A DNA stretch of 64,000 bases from Calendula officinalis (taxonomy: Eukaryota; Streptophyta; Magnoliopsida; Asterales; Asteraceae), in assembly GCA_963853835.1 (NCBI GenBank), contig OY970820.1, forward strand, positions 24,307,873 to 24,371,872, read 5' to 3'. Shown here piece by piece: positions 11,169 to 22,052 of this stretch. How positions within the stretch are numbered: position 1 is the stretch's first letter; each line of letters opens with the position of its first letter. The notes beneath the pieces were generated by a model. The model did not search any database, had not been told where the DNA came from, and worked only from the letters and a program-made list of their open reading frames with translations. The translations under genes and the position numbers were made by a program.

Positions 11169-14049
11169 TGTAACGCCCTGAAATTTTAGAGAAATAAATA
11201 ATATTTAATTTAAATTTAAATTGGATTAAGAGTGGATCGTACAATAATTATGTGACGTTTGGTGATTATGTGATTTAGCGTGTGACGTTTCGTGAATAAA
11301 TAATTAGAGTATTATTTGCTATTTGAAGATAATTATGAATGCTATCTATTGTGAATAAGTAAAAGCGTACAATTCACTTGTGACTATATGATTAAGGGAT
11401 TAATTACGTGACGCCTCGTTTATTCAATTAATTAGTTAGGTGGCGTTTAGTTTATTATGATTGTGATGTTTTGGTAGTGACGTTAAAAATTCCCGAGCCT
11501 CTAATTATTTAGAACTTTCTAATTCCATGAAGTGGTGAGGCCGGCCGTAGGCCAAGGCCGAGCTTGATGTAATATATCCGCCAAATCTTCTCCCGTCGTG
11601 CAAGGCCGTGGCAAATTAATAACCGGGCTATGTTTATCTAATTGTGCAGCCATTTGAAAGAAGGGAGGCCCAAAAATAATTGTTTGATCTTTAGAAAGCC
11701 CACCCACCTATAGCCTTAAAATTACAATTCGTTATATTGCGTGAGGCTTGTATATCCAAACCCTATTGCCGTTATTTTTCCCTTGTCCGAATGTCTATCA
11801 ACGATTTGAGCAGCTCCACGATCGTCAATCTTTCTTCAGCCACTCATCACCGTTTCTTCTCCACTCCACCGTCGACAACAAGTATCTGATCGGAATTTGT
11901 TGGTGGATTGGCGGTAATAAACTCATCCTTTTTATTTCCGTTTGTTTCATGGATCGTCATTCTATGCTAGTCGATTCTATTAGCTGCTAACCATGTTTGG
12001 ATTGGGTTTTCGGGTGTGGTCACCATCGGACAGGAGCAGTTGAACGATCTTTGGCGCACGTTCAAAACCGAGACACGAATCAATCATAGGAACTCCACTC
12101 GTGAGGCAGTCGAACGAATTGTATTGAATAATTCTGCGATGTTAGTCACTAATCGTTCCGGTAATCACTCGTTTATATTTCGGTGTCTAGATTTTTACCT
12201 GTAATCTGAATTTTACCAATATGGGTAGTATAAAGGAGCTAAAGGGAAGAAAAGGCTGCGATGTAGCAATGTAATACCAAACCGGAATTTGGTTCGGTTT
12301 TAGTTAGGATTGTATGGTGTTTTTCCTAAGCGGTCGATTAGTCCAAGCCTTAATTAAACCTAGAAACGGCCACTGTCTTGGGCATCGGGTTGGGAGATGT
12401 GACCCGAGCAGTTGAGACCAAACCTCGGGATGTTATGTTGGGGTGGAAGTACATCGTTTTGGAAACCGGAATCCTAGGACCGAGGGGGAACCGAACCCGT
12501 AAGGTTCTCGGTTCCCCAATCAGGAAACTGTTATTATAAAGTTTAGAGACCATAGGTGACCCTAGTAAATTATGATCTAGAGCTGTTGGGTATCTTTTAT
12601 AAGTACTCGGGTCCTTCGGTTACGGGTCGGGTTGCTAAAACGAGTTTTATAAATCAAACACCTTTATGGCAGAATCTGCCTTCTGTTGTAAACTGTTTTT
12701 GGTATACTTAAAATAATATTTTTTGGTTTTTGGCCCGTGCTGGGACCTTGGTTTTGAGTTAGCTTTCCAACGCCGCAACCTGCTCGTCAATCCGAATTAC
12801 GGTTTAAAAGTTATAGTCAATTTAGTATGCTGCTGTTAGGAAGATGACCTCTGCAGTATGTTTGTCTTGCATCACTGTTCTGAGACATTTAGAATCTGTT
12901 TTGGCCAGTGACTGTCTCACAGTAAATTGTACTTCTGATTGTCTTCTAGTCATGGTAAAAAGATGGGGAAAATCTAATGAACCGTTTAGGAGTTATGGCA
13001 GTTTCCGTGAGACTGACGGGTGCTGCCAGTTTTCTGAAATAAGCCCTCGGGTAGGATTTTAATTCCGGGTTTCGCTTTTTGGTTTTAGGACCGTCTAGGA
13101 GATAACGTGCTGTCCTTCTGATTGTCGGGAACCCTTGGAGCTTACGTTTCTCGAAGTGAGTATTCTCACCGTGTATTCAGTTTTAACGTTGTACATGCAT
13201 GACTTATGTGTTACATTTCTTGCACCATAATTGTTATCTGAGCTTGAGCTGTTATCTGAGTTTGATCCGCTATCTGAGTTTGATTGTTATCTGAGTTTGA
13301 CATGCTATCTGAGTATCTGAGCAGCTGTTGATTTATTTTAATCTGAGACATTGTGCCTGGGTAACCGAGCTCGGCACAGGGTCATTCTGTGCTACTACTT
13401 GCTAGGGCATCTGAGATAATTATGTTAAAGAGATAATAAAACATAATAACACACATCTGAGTTTTTTTGGCTATATGCCTGGGATCACCTCCCGTCTGAG
13501 TTTTGGGATTATTCCCGTCTGAGTTTTGGGATTATTCCCGTCTGAGTTTTGGGATCACTCACGTCTGAGTTTTTGGCTTATGCCTATCTGAGGTGTGAGG
13601 AGGGGCGAGGTTGATCTCTCGTCCCAAGTCACACAAGCGCGCTATATAAATTAAAATCTGAGTAATAAAATCTGAGAAATAAATCTGAGTAATTAATCGA
13701 GTAGATTCTGAGTAGGAGTACACCGATGTGCCCTCATGTGTTGTATGTTATGATTGTTTGCATTTTGAGAATTATTCACTCAGCTTCCCCAGCTGACCCA
13801 AACTTTCCCCCACATTGTTTCAGGTACCAGCAAAGGAAAGGAGAAGGTGGACGGTTGACCGCTGTATCTTTTCATTACTGATGTGGACATCATTTAATAT
13901 TTTAAAATACTTTACTTTATCTTAACTAATTCCGCAATAAATACGTTTTAAATGTTAAATATTAATATCTGAGATTTATTTATGGGACCTTTTGATTATA
14001 ATTTTATTTTCAAAAATTTTAAAAATCTTGTAAATTTTAGGGTGTTACA
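11169..14049 (+). repeat. LARD1 3' LTR
   Basis: Near-identical to 3837-6715. By eye about 17 substitutions or small indels in 2.88 kb. Ends TGTTACA and is followed by the target duplication TAATC at 14050-14054. Confidence 0.93.
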
Positions 14050-15164
14050 TAATCAATGTGTACAAGTTGGATTTCGGTTTTATGGATAGAAATCTTGAAC
14101 TAGGGTTTGAGATTTCCACCAAGTAGTATGAACTTGGTGGTTAGGAATGTTAATATGGATTAGCTAGTAGCTAGTTATGGTTTATGATTAGATTTGTGAT
14201 GATTTTTGATGATAGGTCAAGAAGGAGTTGAGATTGGAAATACTTCTTTGATTAAGAAGTAAAGATTGTGTTGATTTACACAAGTATTGGATAGCATTGC
14301 TAAGGTGAGTACATGTGATCTTTCTGAGTACATAGTAGACCTCGTTTATGAATTGAAATGATGTTAGAGTCGTTATTAGACAAATATTTGATAAAGCAAA
14401 GATTGAATTGTTAGAGTATGAGTTTAATTGAATTGAATTGAGTTGAATTGCAAATTGACTTACTTAGTTACCACTAGTATGATTCGAGTAGTGATATGGG
14501 GCTTGGCCCAAGTTGATGATTTGTTATGTGGTAGCTAATCAAATTGGATCCTAGATAACCCACACAAGTTGGGGGAGTTAGTGACTACTACTTGGGGCGG
14601 TACCACCCTGCGCAAGAGTAGTATGTCGAGAAATAGATAACCCGGAAATCGGGGGAGTTTGAGATAACCCGGAAATCGGGGGAGCAAATAGATAACCCGG
14701 AAACTGGGGAGTTTACCTAGATAACCCATATCAGGGGAGTTGTTTCGGGGAGGCCCGTTACGTATGTGATTGGCTTATGGCAAGCCTTAGAGATTGATTG
14801 ACTATGTGCAATTTGATAATTACTTAATTATTATTTTATTACAAATTATTTACTAACCGGGTCAAAAACCCATGTTTCTCACGAGACAATATTTGTCTCA
14901 CGTACTACGTTTACTTTGACTATGTACTCAGGTTCGGGAGCAAAAGATTAGGCGGCCCGTAGTGATAGCATTTGGATGATTAGCTCGGTGTACCATTTGA
15001 TTCCATAGACTATTGTTTTTGATATATATTTGTAACACCGGTTTTGGCACTCTCTAATTATTCAAATGTTTTATTTTAAACCATATTTTGGATATTGTGG
15101 ATTTTTAAATGTTAAACTTGTTATTTAAAAAGTTTAAATTGTTTTGAAAAATCGGTGTGTTACA
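14050..15164 (+). repeat. Element A 3' LTR, second segment
   Basis: Resumes the element A LTR after LARD1; the first five bases repeat the target duplication. It includes a short tandem array of AGATAACCCGGAAATCGGGG-type units (14620-14730), matching the GGAATGCCTCCAATCTA units of the B LTRs in position and spacing. It ends GAAAAATCGGTGTGTTACA. Joined length without the insertion is about 1.72 kb. Confidence 0.88.
14620..14735 (+). repeat. Short tandem repeats in the element A LTR
   Basis: GATAACCCGGAAA(T/C)(C/T)GGGGGAG-like units recur at about 14635, 14662 and 14691, with degenerate units on either side. The equivalent part of the B LTR (21890-22050) has its own repeated unit. Confidence 0.7.
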
Positions 15165-15690
15165 GTATTGATTTACACAGTTGCGATTTGTGATTTAGTT
15201 TTGTGGTTTAGTTTTGGTTTAAGCTACTGTGAATATATATAAGCTACTATGAAATTGCTACTATGAAATTGTTAATTTGTGATTTAGTTTTGTGGTTTAG
15301 TTTTGTGTTCTTTTTGTTGAATCAATGTTGTGATATGATTGCAAATGTGAAATTGTTACTGTAAAATTAATCAAACATTTTATGCTTATCTTGTAGGATT
15401 TTATTCTTGTATTTGATTTTCTAGATGACTTCTATTTCGGGTTTGGGTCAAATTGCTACTGTGATATGACTTCTTGTATTTTATTCTTGTAATTAATCAA
15501 ACACTTTGCTACTGTTTTCAAGCCATTTTTCTGCAATTTTTGTGCAGAATTTTTGTTGCATTATAAAAGATAATAAACGAACCATAGCCTTATCTGTTAT
15601 TTCCGGTTTGGGTCAAATTGAATAATTATCTAAATTATATGGGTCGGTACTTTCTAAATTAATTATATAATTAATTCATTTTATGGGTTT
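15165..15690 (+). other. Unassigned DNA between element A and the CACTA transposase exon
   Basis: No gene seen. A phrase of about 30 bp containing GTGATTTAGTTTTGTGGTTT occurs at about 15186 and again at about 15279. It is probably intron or spacer of the CACTA relic that follows. Confidence 0.4.
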
Positions 15691-16250
15691 TCAGCACAAA
15701 GCCAATGGTGTATATCCAAGCCATATTGACTCGTTTCAAGAAAATCATTTAAAAAAAGGGACATTTGCTGATGGTAGTGGTAGTGTTGCTCAACGACAAT
15801 ATGTAAGTAATTTCTTTTATTTAGATATATGAAACTATATAAACCATACTCATCTCTCTTTTAACTAAACAGGAAAACATGGTGGCGTTAAAAGACTCCC
15901 AAATCGATGTTCTGAACTCACTGACTGAAGATGAAATAATTGACCAAGTGTTAGGCATATGTCGCGGACACAAGCGAGGTCTTGGGCAAGTAATACGTCG
16001 TCCCAATTCTTCTTCGGTTATCTTAGCCAAACGATCTCAACATGTTGGAGAACATTTATACAACCAAGAAGAGGTTGATGCGTTGGTGGCGGAAAATGTG
16101 CACAAACAGAGGCTAAATGTGCACAAACGGAGGCTAAATGTGCACAAACAACGGCTAAATCATCCAACGCGGTTTGAAAGCCCATTACGACATAGATTTT
16201 GAGTTTGAAGACGTTGTCACGGGGGATGAGGAAATGCATGTGATTTTGGA
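15691..16250 (+). pseudogene. Decayed CACTA (Ptta/En/Spm-type) transposase fragment, two exons
   Basis: A first exon-like stretch (about 15691-15798) begins HKANGVYPSHIDSF. An intron of standard type (GTAAGT at 15800, AACAG at about 15870) leads to a second exon. That exon carries DSQIDVLNSLTEDEIIDQVL and the family signature RGHKRGLGQ, typical of the plant Ptta/En/Spm C-terminal domain. Three 21-bp repeats then encode NVHKQRL-like units. After these the frame slips: the continuation DIDFEFEDVVTGDEE to a stop near 16256 is in another frame. The protein would bind element ends for cut-and-paste movement; here it is broken. Assignment rests on motif recognition only. Confidence 0.6.
16095..16157 (+). 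repeat. Three 21-bp tandem repeats in the transposase exon
   Basis: AATGTGCACAAAC plus AGAGGCTA or close variants repeat exactly every 21 bp (16095, 16116, 16137). The length keeps the reading frame. Confidence 0.9.
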
Positions 16251-16485
16251 GGAATAGGACGAGGGTTGAATTGTAGGTTTTCTAGTTATAAAACTATATA
16301 ATATTATTGCATCGATACTTATTTTTGTCAAACTTCGATGATGTTTTTGTATTATTGATAATATTGTTAAGGATGTTGTTACTAATGTTGTTTGAATTTT
16401 TTGGCTTGCCGGAAGCATGTAAAAAGCCTAGAAAATGGGCTGAAAATAGCAAATACAGCAGTATTAAACCAATTATAAATTACCT

Positions 16486-16511
16486 TATGGTGAGGACGTG
16501 TCCTCACCATA
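16486..16511. repeat. Near-perfect palindrome of GTGAGGAC motifs
   Basis: TATGGTGAGGAC (16486-16497) and GTCCTCACCATA (16500-16511) are exact complements separated by GT. Confidence 0.9.
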
Positions 16512-16799
16512 GATAATTATATTATACACAATATATACCGATTGGTAACTGTATTATACTACGTATATCCTCACAAATATTAATTATATCTAATTATTAT
16601 ATAATAACTATGCATAATAAGTAAAAATCTACCGTATAATTCAATTAACTATTGTGTGGACATGTCCTCACTATATCTAATATCAATTTCTTTTCCATTT
16701 ATTTTATAGTAGTCATATGTCCTCACTATAGAAAAAAATGGTCCTCACGAAAGACATATTCTCTCGGGGCTATAGTGATGACTTTAAGGTGAGGACATA

Positions 16800-17327
16800 T
16801 AGGGGTGAGCAGAAAAAAAGGGTAACCGGAATTGGAACCGGAACCGCTTTGGAACCGCCGGTTCCGGTTCCTAAAATTATGGAACCGCCCAAGGAGGTTC
16901 CGGTTCCGGTTCCCAAAATTTAGGAACCGGTAACCGGTGGATAACCGGAACCGGTGATTATTCGGTCCACTTATGATAAAATTAATGTCCAAATTTAACA
17001 ATATGAGAAATTTTGTGTAATTTTTAATGAGTTTAGTCATTAATTAGTCTAAATATAGTGTTGTAATGATATAATATATAGAAAATCATATGTTTAAGTG
17101 TTTGGAGTTTATGATTATTCAAAGATTAGTTGATAAAATGACAAAAAATGATTAATATTTAAGCTTCACATCTTATTTTAATTTTACGATTTCAGAAACA
17201 GGGTAACCGGAACCGGCACCGGAACCGGAGGTTCCGGTTCCGGTTCCGAAAATTGAGGAACCGGTACAAGAGGTTCCGGTTCCGGTTCCGGTCGGAACCG
17301 GCGGGTACCCGGTTATGCTCACCCCTA
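16800..17327. mobile_element. hAT-type MITE rich in GGTTCCGG repeats
   Basis: The terminal inverted repeats TAGGGGTGAGCA (16800-16811) and TGCTCACCCCTA (17316-17327) are perfect. A perfect 8-bp duplication AGGACATA flanks it (16792-16799 and 17328-17335). Both features are hAT hallmarks. The interior has blocks of GGAACCGG/GGTTCCGG near each end and an AT-rich centre, with no transposase. It is inserted within the CACTA terminal region. Confidence 0.88.
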
Positions 17328-17566
17328 AGGACATATCCTCACTGTTCATCTTTAGTGAGGACTTTTGGACTTTTGGTGAGGACTTTTTTCCTCATTAAAG
17401 CTTCTTTTTCTTGTAGTGATAGTAAAGATAACTAGCTAATGAACTTAACATAAAACCCAACTAATAAACCCAATAAGACTAATAAGCTAACATCGACCTC
17501 CTCCAGCAGTCTAACATCATTTTTTAAAACTTGAAGTTTGACTGTGCTACCACTTCACACCCGTAA

Positions 17567-17942
17567 ATAGTTCTAAAAGACGCAAGGCGCGTGGCGACAC
17601 TATCAAGCCTCAAGACATCGCGAGCCATGGCGAGTCATGGCGTTTCTCAAGGTGTGACATAAGCCGGCAATTTTATGTACATAATTATAAATTTATAATA
17701 TAGTTAATCAATTTTTTTCTTCATTTTTGACATATTCAACGATTCTTATAAATAAATACCTATATATTTGGCCTATATAATTAAATACCTTTAATACGCT
17801 TAAAAACACAGCTTATAACGGGTAAAAGTGAGCCAAGTTGGACCTGAACATACGCCAAGCCTTGGTCCAAGGCGTGGCGGCATAGTTAAGCCTTAAGCCT
17901 TTTCGAGACATGGCGAAGCCAAAACGGATTTTTTAGAACTAT
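17567..17942. mobile_element. Putative hAT-like MITE with GGCGCAAGGCG-type core
   Basis: ATAGTTCTAAAA at 17567 is inverted as TTTTAGAACTAT ending at 17942. Flanks ACCCGTAA (17559-17566) and GCCCGTAA (17943-17950) match at 7 of 8 bases, as expected for a hAT-type duplication. The core has AAGGCG, GGCGTGGCG and similar GC-rich words at each end around an AT-rich middle. It ends about 430 bp before the host gene start codon. Confidence 0.6.
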
Positions 17943-18132
17943 GCCCGTAATTACTAGTCAGAACTTGGGTAAAATTCATATCTCTAATTTTTATGGACCC
18001 TTCAATATGTATATTTGGAATAATTTAAAGAACACATGGAATATAAATCAAATGTGTGATCCCCGATGACCCCATATTCATCCATCTACCCTCTCTCTCT
18101 CTGGATTCAGAAAAATAAAGTGCGGAAGAGCC

Positions 18133-18144
18133 ATATATATATAT
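18133..18144 (+). promoter_or_regulatory. Possible TATA region of the TRM-like gene
   Basis: TATATATATATC lies about 230 bp before the start codon, with a CT-rich stretch upstream (18090-18101). Pyrimidine-rich CTTTCTTCTTCTTCTTCTTG (about 18289-18307) resembles a plant 5' leader. No transcript evidence. Confidence 0.3.
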
Positions 18145-18369
18145 CGTCATCTTAGGTGCATTTTTATATTTTAGTGAAAGTGTGTACGTATGAAAGTGAG
18201 AGTGAGAGTCACCATGATACAGTCACAGTCATAGTCTGAGTTTGCTTTTCATGGAGGATCCGCCTTTTCCGCTCCCCATAATCTTACTTTCTTCTTCTTC
18301 TTCTTGCTAAATTTAATACCTTTCTAAAAATTTATTTCACTTCAATTCGTTGCTAATTAAATTTCAAGT

Positions 18370-20868
18370 ATGGGAAAACAATGGCTACTCTTCAAGGTCA
18401 CCGGTGATGGTGGCTGTCACGGTGCTGCCACTAAACCATCTTCCACCACCACCCAAAATTCCGCCGGAAAATCAAGAAAAAGACATGGAAATAAACCCAT
18501 GTCGTCGTCTTCAGTTTCTTCTTCCCCCTCCGGTGGTTGCATGAATGCCATTTTTCATCTATTTGATATTCAACACCATCATTTTCCGTTTCATGACCAG
18601 CCTTCATTTATCTCAGAATCTTCCATTAATATCACACAAGATCAATCTAACCTTATCCTTAAAGGTATCTCACTCTAGCTAGATCTCACAAACACATAAA
18701 AGATTTTGAATTTAAATTTATATTAAATTTAATTGTGGTGAAATGAATAGGTGTAGAAGCACCAAGGAACAGCTTAGAAGAACAAGAACCAATGGTTGAA
18801 GAAGTTGCTTCATCTTCATCGACATCATCATCATCAAAACCTCAAAAAGAAACACACTTTAACATCCCTGTAAGTTTCTTTCTATATCTTGTATTTAAAA
18901 TTTAATACGTAAATTATAATGTAAAAGTAAGTCATGATGGTGGTAATTATTGTTTATCGTTTATGGTGATATATCCATAATTATTTATTCAAATTTCATC
19001 TTTCTTTTTTTCTATTTTTCAGATGGGCGGAATCCAAATTAAAACAAAAAGATCAAGATTAATAGATGATGCATCATCGGAATGTAGCAGCAGCTCACCG
19101 GGTACAAAAACACCAAGTCTTGTTGCAAGATTAATGGGTCTCGATCTTCTTCCCGAAAACTCATCTCCAAGACCTTCTTTATCATCTCCAAGACCTTCAT
19201 CTTCTTCATCTCACGCCACCCCATTAAACCCACTTTCAAAGTTGTCATCTTTGAAGAATAACAACACCCGTTCTTTGCCGGCGACGCCACGGACATCGAC
19301 GGCCGCGAGGCCGTCAACGGAAGCTGACTACCACCACCGCCATTCCCTCCAAGCTGTTAAAGAAAACAAAAGGAGACATCATGAGAGTACTACAAGTGAG
19401 TATGCAAAGCAAATTGCGCAACAAGTGAGGGAAAATATTAGCCGGAGAATTGGTGCCGATATTACGAACACCGTGAAAACGAAAGAGCAAAGAAGGGATG
19501 AGTTTCTTGTGGTGCTTAAACCAAAGAGACCGTTGCAACCGTCCGCCGCAACCGCCATCGACAAATCAAGAAATCTTGATCAAGGTATTTTTTTTAGCGA
19601 CCAACGTACTTCAAAAAGATTTAATTTTTATTAATATTTAAGTTACTATATATATTATCATAACTTTATTTTCTTATAGGATATGGAGGTGGAAAAGAAA
19701 ATGAACCAATACCACTTTCTTGCTTACGAATTCTTAGATTGATCGAGATCAACAACAATCTTAACAAACCGATTTCAAATTTAGCTAAAAATTCATCTAT
19801 GGAGGTTATTAAAGCTCCATCATCATCAATAACCATAAAGTCAGCAGCAGTACCATTGGTGAAGCAGAACATATTTAAAATACAAAAATGCAAGAGAATT
19901 GCAAGTGAAAAATATGATTTGAAATTGAAAAAAATGAACCAGCAAGAAGAAAAATGTGTGAAGAAGATGATATGCAACAAGAAAAAGTCAACTCCATTAT
20001 CAAATCATCTTGTGAATGTAGTCAACACAACAAAGTTTATTTCTTTCAAGAAAGACATGGCGTCTCCTTCTTCAACAACATTATCTCAAAAACAAGTACT
20101 TACTCGCCAAACCTAGTACCAACAATTTTAATAATATTTTATTTTCGTATTATATTCGTCATTTTTGAATAATTAGTGTTTTATAGTTTATTATTTTATT
20201 TATGGGTTATATATTATTGATATTTACAGATGCCACTAGAGAGCATCACACAGTTACCTAGTTGTCAGAGCCGGTCATATAATACTACAAAGACCCACGA
20301 GATCTCCGTCAAAAGTGACGTCAGTACTAACGGCAACGGTATCACCGCAGTCGATTACTTTGAGTACATTTCAAGAATCTTGAGTCACTCCGGTATTGAA
20401 AAGACCACCGTCATTTCCATCACACATTGGTACTCCCCTTCCCACCCTCTACACCCTTCAATCTTGGAAAGAATCAACTACCACCCCGCCGCCAACAGCT
20501 TAGCCGACCGGAAACTTATATTCGACGTGACAGACGAGCTTCTTGTGGAAATCTTGAAGCCTTACATAAGTTTGAAACCATGGGCGTTGGGTCGACGGAA
20601 TTCACATTGGATGTACGGGTCGGAGCTCGTCGGAAAGTTGTGTGAAAAAATCCGTTGTTTTCCGGCGGCCGATTGCAAAGTGTTGGAAGATATTGATGGG
20701 TTGATAGAGGGTGATATGAGAAGCTGCACACGGTTGGTCGGAGATATTGCGTTTGAGGAGGAGGCGGAGGAGCTGGTGGCGGAGCTGGAACGTGACATGG
20801 TTGACACGTTCGTTGGTGAGATGGCGGCAGGGATAATAAGGCACGTTGGCAACGGAGGCAAAGTCTGA
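18370..20868 (+). CDS. TRM/LONGIFOLIA-like protein with DUF4378, five exons, 676 residues
   Basis: Exons 18370-18664, 18751-18869, 19023-19584, 19680-20095 and 20230-20868 join in phase. All four introns are GT-AG, with donors GTATCT, GTAAGT, GTATTT and GTACTT. The N-terminus MGKQWLLFKV and the GCMNAIFHLFD motif fit the family start. VARLMGLD (residues about 172-179, exon 3) is the hallmark short motif of TRM (TON1-recruiting) proteins. The C-terminal DUF4378 domain covers about residues 507-665 in exon 5 (FEYISRILSHSG to the end). Members of this family recruit TON1/TRM/PP2A complexes to cortical microtubules and affect division-plane and cell shape. Which member this is cannot be told. It is the only intact host gene in the window, with transposons on both sides. 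The exon model is mine, from splice signals and frame. Confidence 0.9.
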
Positions 20869-21199
20869 CGGAGGTCACATGGTGGAATCACGTGATGAGA
20901 TGCCATTCGTTAAAGGGCTGCACGTGAGGGGTAAAAAAGGAAATATAATTTTATTTTGTACAGGTCAAAAAGACTATGGCTAAAAAAGAAGGAACGCATT
21001 ATGCACGAGGAGTCATTTTTAAGCTTCAAGTTTCTTTCCGTTTGTAAACATCTTGTTTATCACTTCTAATGTATCAACTGTCAACTAACTATTAATTTAT
21101 TTTCTTTTTCAATTTTTTATCTTTATGAACAAAAGCTTACTTAATTTGTATTTTTATGTGGTGGTGCGGGTGATGATGGCATTGCCGAAACTCACTTCG
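20869..21199 (+). other. 3' flank of the TRM-like gene
   Basis: AT-rich DNA, presumably 3' UTR and terminator, with no other gene. No canonical AATAAA was seen close to the stop codon. Confidence 0.4.
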
Positions 21200-21473
21200 T
21201 CTCAACAGGCCCGGTCCAAGGGGGGGCGGCCCGGGCGACGGCCCAGTCCAAGATTTTCCTAAGGGCATCAAAATCTTAACCCAATTACTATATGTGTTCA
21301 ATTTTTGGCCAACCCAATTAATGAATCGTGGGTTTACCTGCAAGGGCATAAAGTTATAAACTGAAACAAGGCACTAAAAGAAAGCGTGAAAAAAGGCGCT
21401 GGTGACCGTACATTGAAAATCGAAAAGACACATTGATATCTGCAATTGCAATTCGGAAATCACGCCCCTACGA
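21200..21473 (+). mobile_element. Left fragment of a Tip100-like hAT transposon
   Basis: A GC-rich stretch (GGGGGGGCGGCCCGGGCGAC and GGCCCAG, about 21208-21245) followed by AAGGGCATCAAAATC resembles the termini of plant Tip100-type hAT elements. Element B interrupts it at TACGA (21469-21473). The same TACGA begins the right flank at 57758, where transposase coding follows. The exact terminus was not located. Confidence 0.4.
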
Positions 21474-21895
21474 TGTAACACCTCAATTTTCAAAACAATA
21501 TTTAAATAACATTTAATCCAAAATACATAATATCGTATCGGTGTCAAATACCGGTTTTACAAAAAATGAAAAGGTTTCTTGTTCGAGATTATCAGAGTTT
21601 ACAAAAACGGTGTTACAAATTATATCTTAACCATAGGATAAGGACTCTAATCATCAACACCGAGCTAATCTCAACAAGGCCTCTTCTAAACGGGCCTCCT
21701 AGATCTTCGATCCCGAACCTGAGTACATAGCAAAAACACAAACATAGTACGTGAGACAAAATTACCTCGTGAGGTACATGGGTTTTAGACCCGATAAACA
21801 ACTAGTCAAATAATATCATTTAAACTTAAAATAATATTACTAGGTTCGTTTGGGTCACATCATTACTTTCATCATTTGGCCAATGTCAAGATAAT

Positions 21896-22052
21896 CGGAA
21901 TGCCTCCAATCTATCAAGACCATCATATCCACGGTAACCAGAATGCCTCCAATCTACCGGGACTCTTAGGTATTGGGTAATCGGAATGCCTCCAATCTAC
22001 CACTAACCTAAAGGTACCGTAATAACCGGAATGCCTCCAATCTACTACGGCC
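21896..22052 (-). repeat. Repeated GGAATGCCTCCAATCTA units in the B 3' LTR
   Basis: The 17-mer recurs four times at spacings of about 40-60 bp, each time close to TAATCGG or TAACCGG. The 5' LTR carries the same array at about 35770-35925. Confidence 0.9.

Larger units (their letters stand above)
3837..14049 (+). mobile_element. LARD1: large non-coding LTR retrotransposon derivative
   Basis: Two direct repeats of about 2.88 kb (3837-6715 and 11169-14049) begin TGTAACGCCC and end TGTTACA. They enclose 4.45 kb with no credible coding region. The 5-bp target duplication TAATC lies at 3832-3836 and 14050-14054. The PBS at 6719-6730 matches the initiator methionine tRNA type used by plant LTR elements, and a purine-rich CAAGTGGAGTTGAG precedes the 3' LTR. 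Size, long LTRs and lack of coding fit the LARD class. It must have been moved by proteins of another, probably Ty3/gypsy, element. By eye the LTRs differ at about 17 sites. LARD2 is a second, diverged member. Confidence 0.93.
1..15164 (+). mobile_element. Element A: Ty3/gypsy chromovirus-like LTR retrotransposon, 3' part, split by LARD1
   Basis: Only the 3' part lies in the window: the pol pseudogene, a purine-rich tract and the 3' LTR. The LTR begins TGTAACGACC at 3223 and ends GTTACA at 15164, and is interrupted by LARD1 (3837-14049). Pol and LTR closely match minus-strand element B, so A and B are one family in opposite orientations. Domain order (protease, RT, RNase H, integrase, chromodomain-like tail) is that of Ty3/gypsy chromoviruses. 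Tekay/Del is the likely lineage, but this is inference. The 5' LTR and gag lie outside the window, so its target duplication cannot be checked. Confidence 0.93.
16251..17418 (+). mobile_element. CACTA-type right terminal region with subterminal GTGAGGAC repeats
   Basis: GTGAGGAC or its complement occurs at least nine times between 16489 and 17385, on both strands, like the subterminal transposase-binding repeats of En/Spm elements. The right end reads, on the minus strand, CACTACAAGAAAAAGAAG from 17418, the classic plant CACTA terminus. A candidate inner left end CACTATAGAAAAAAATG is at 16724, but its flanking triplets do not match (CCT against ATA). The true left end may therefore lie further upstream, perhaps beyond element A. 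Confidence 0.55.

Noticed and set aside
10892..11173. 93-codon open frame at the end of LARD1
   Set aside because: It runs across the polypurine tract into the LTR and has no domain. Conservation with LARD2 is at DNA level around hairpins.
3837..14049. Two solo LTRs flanking unrelated DNA instead of one LARD
   Set aside because: Matching TAATC duplications, a correctly placed PBS and polypurine tract, and a second family member with the same interior show a single element.
16830..17305. CRISPR-like or satellite array from GGTTCCGG repeats
   Set aside because: Repeats are short, irregular and confined to a MITE with inverted ends and an 8-bp duplication; the genome is a plant.
16724..17418. 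A complete 695-bp CACTA MITE
   Set aside because: Left end CACTATAG and right end CACTACAAG are similar, but the flanking triplets differ, and related motifs continue upstream. The true left end is uncertain.
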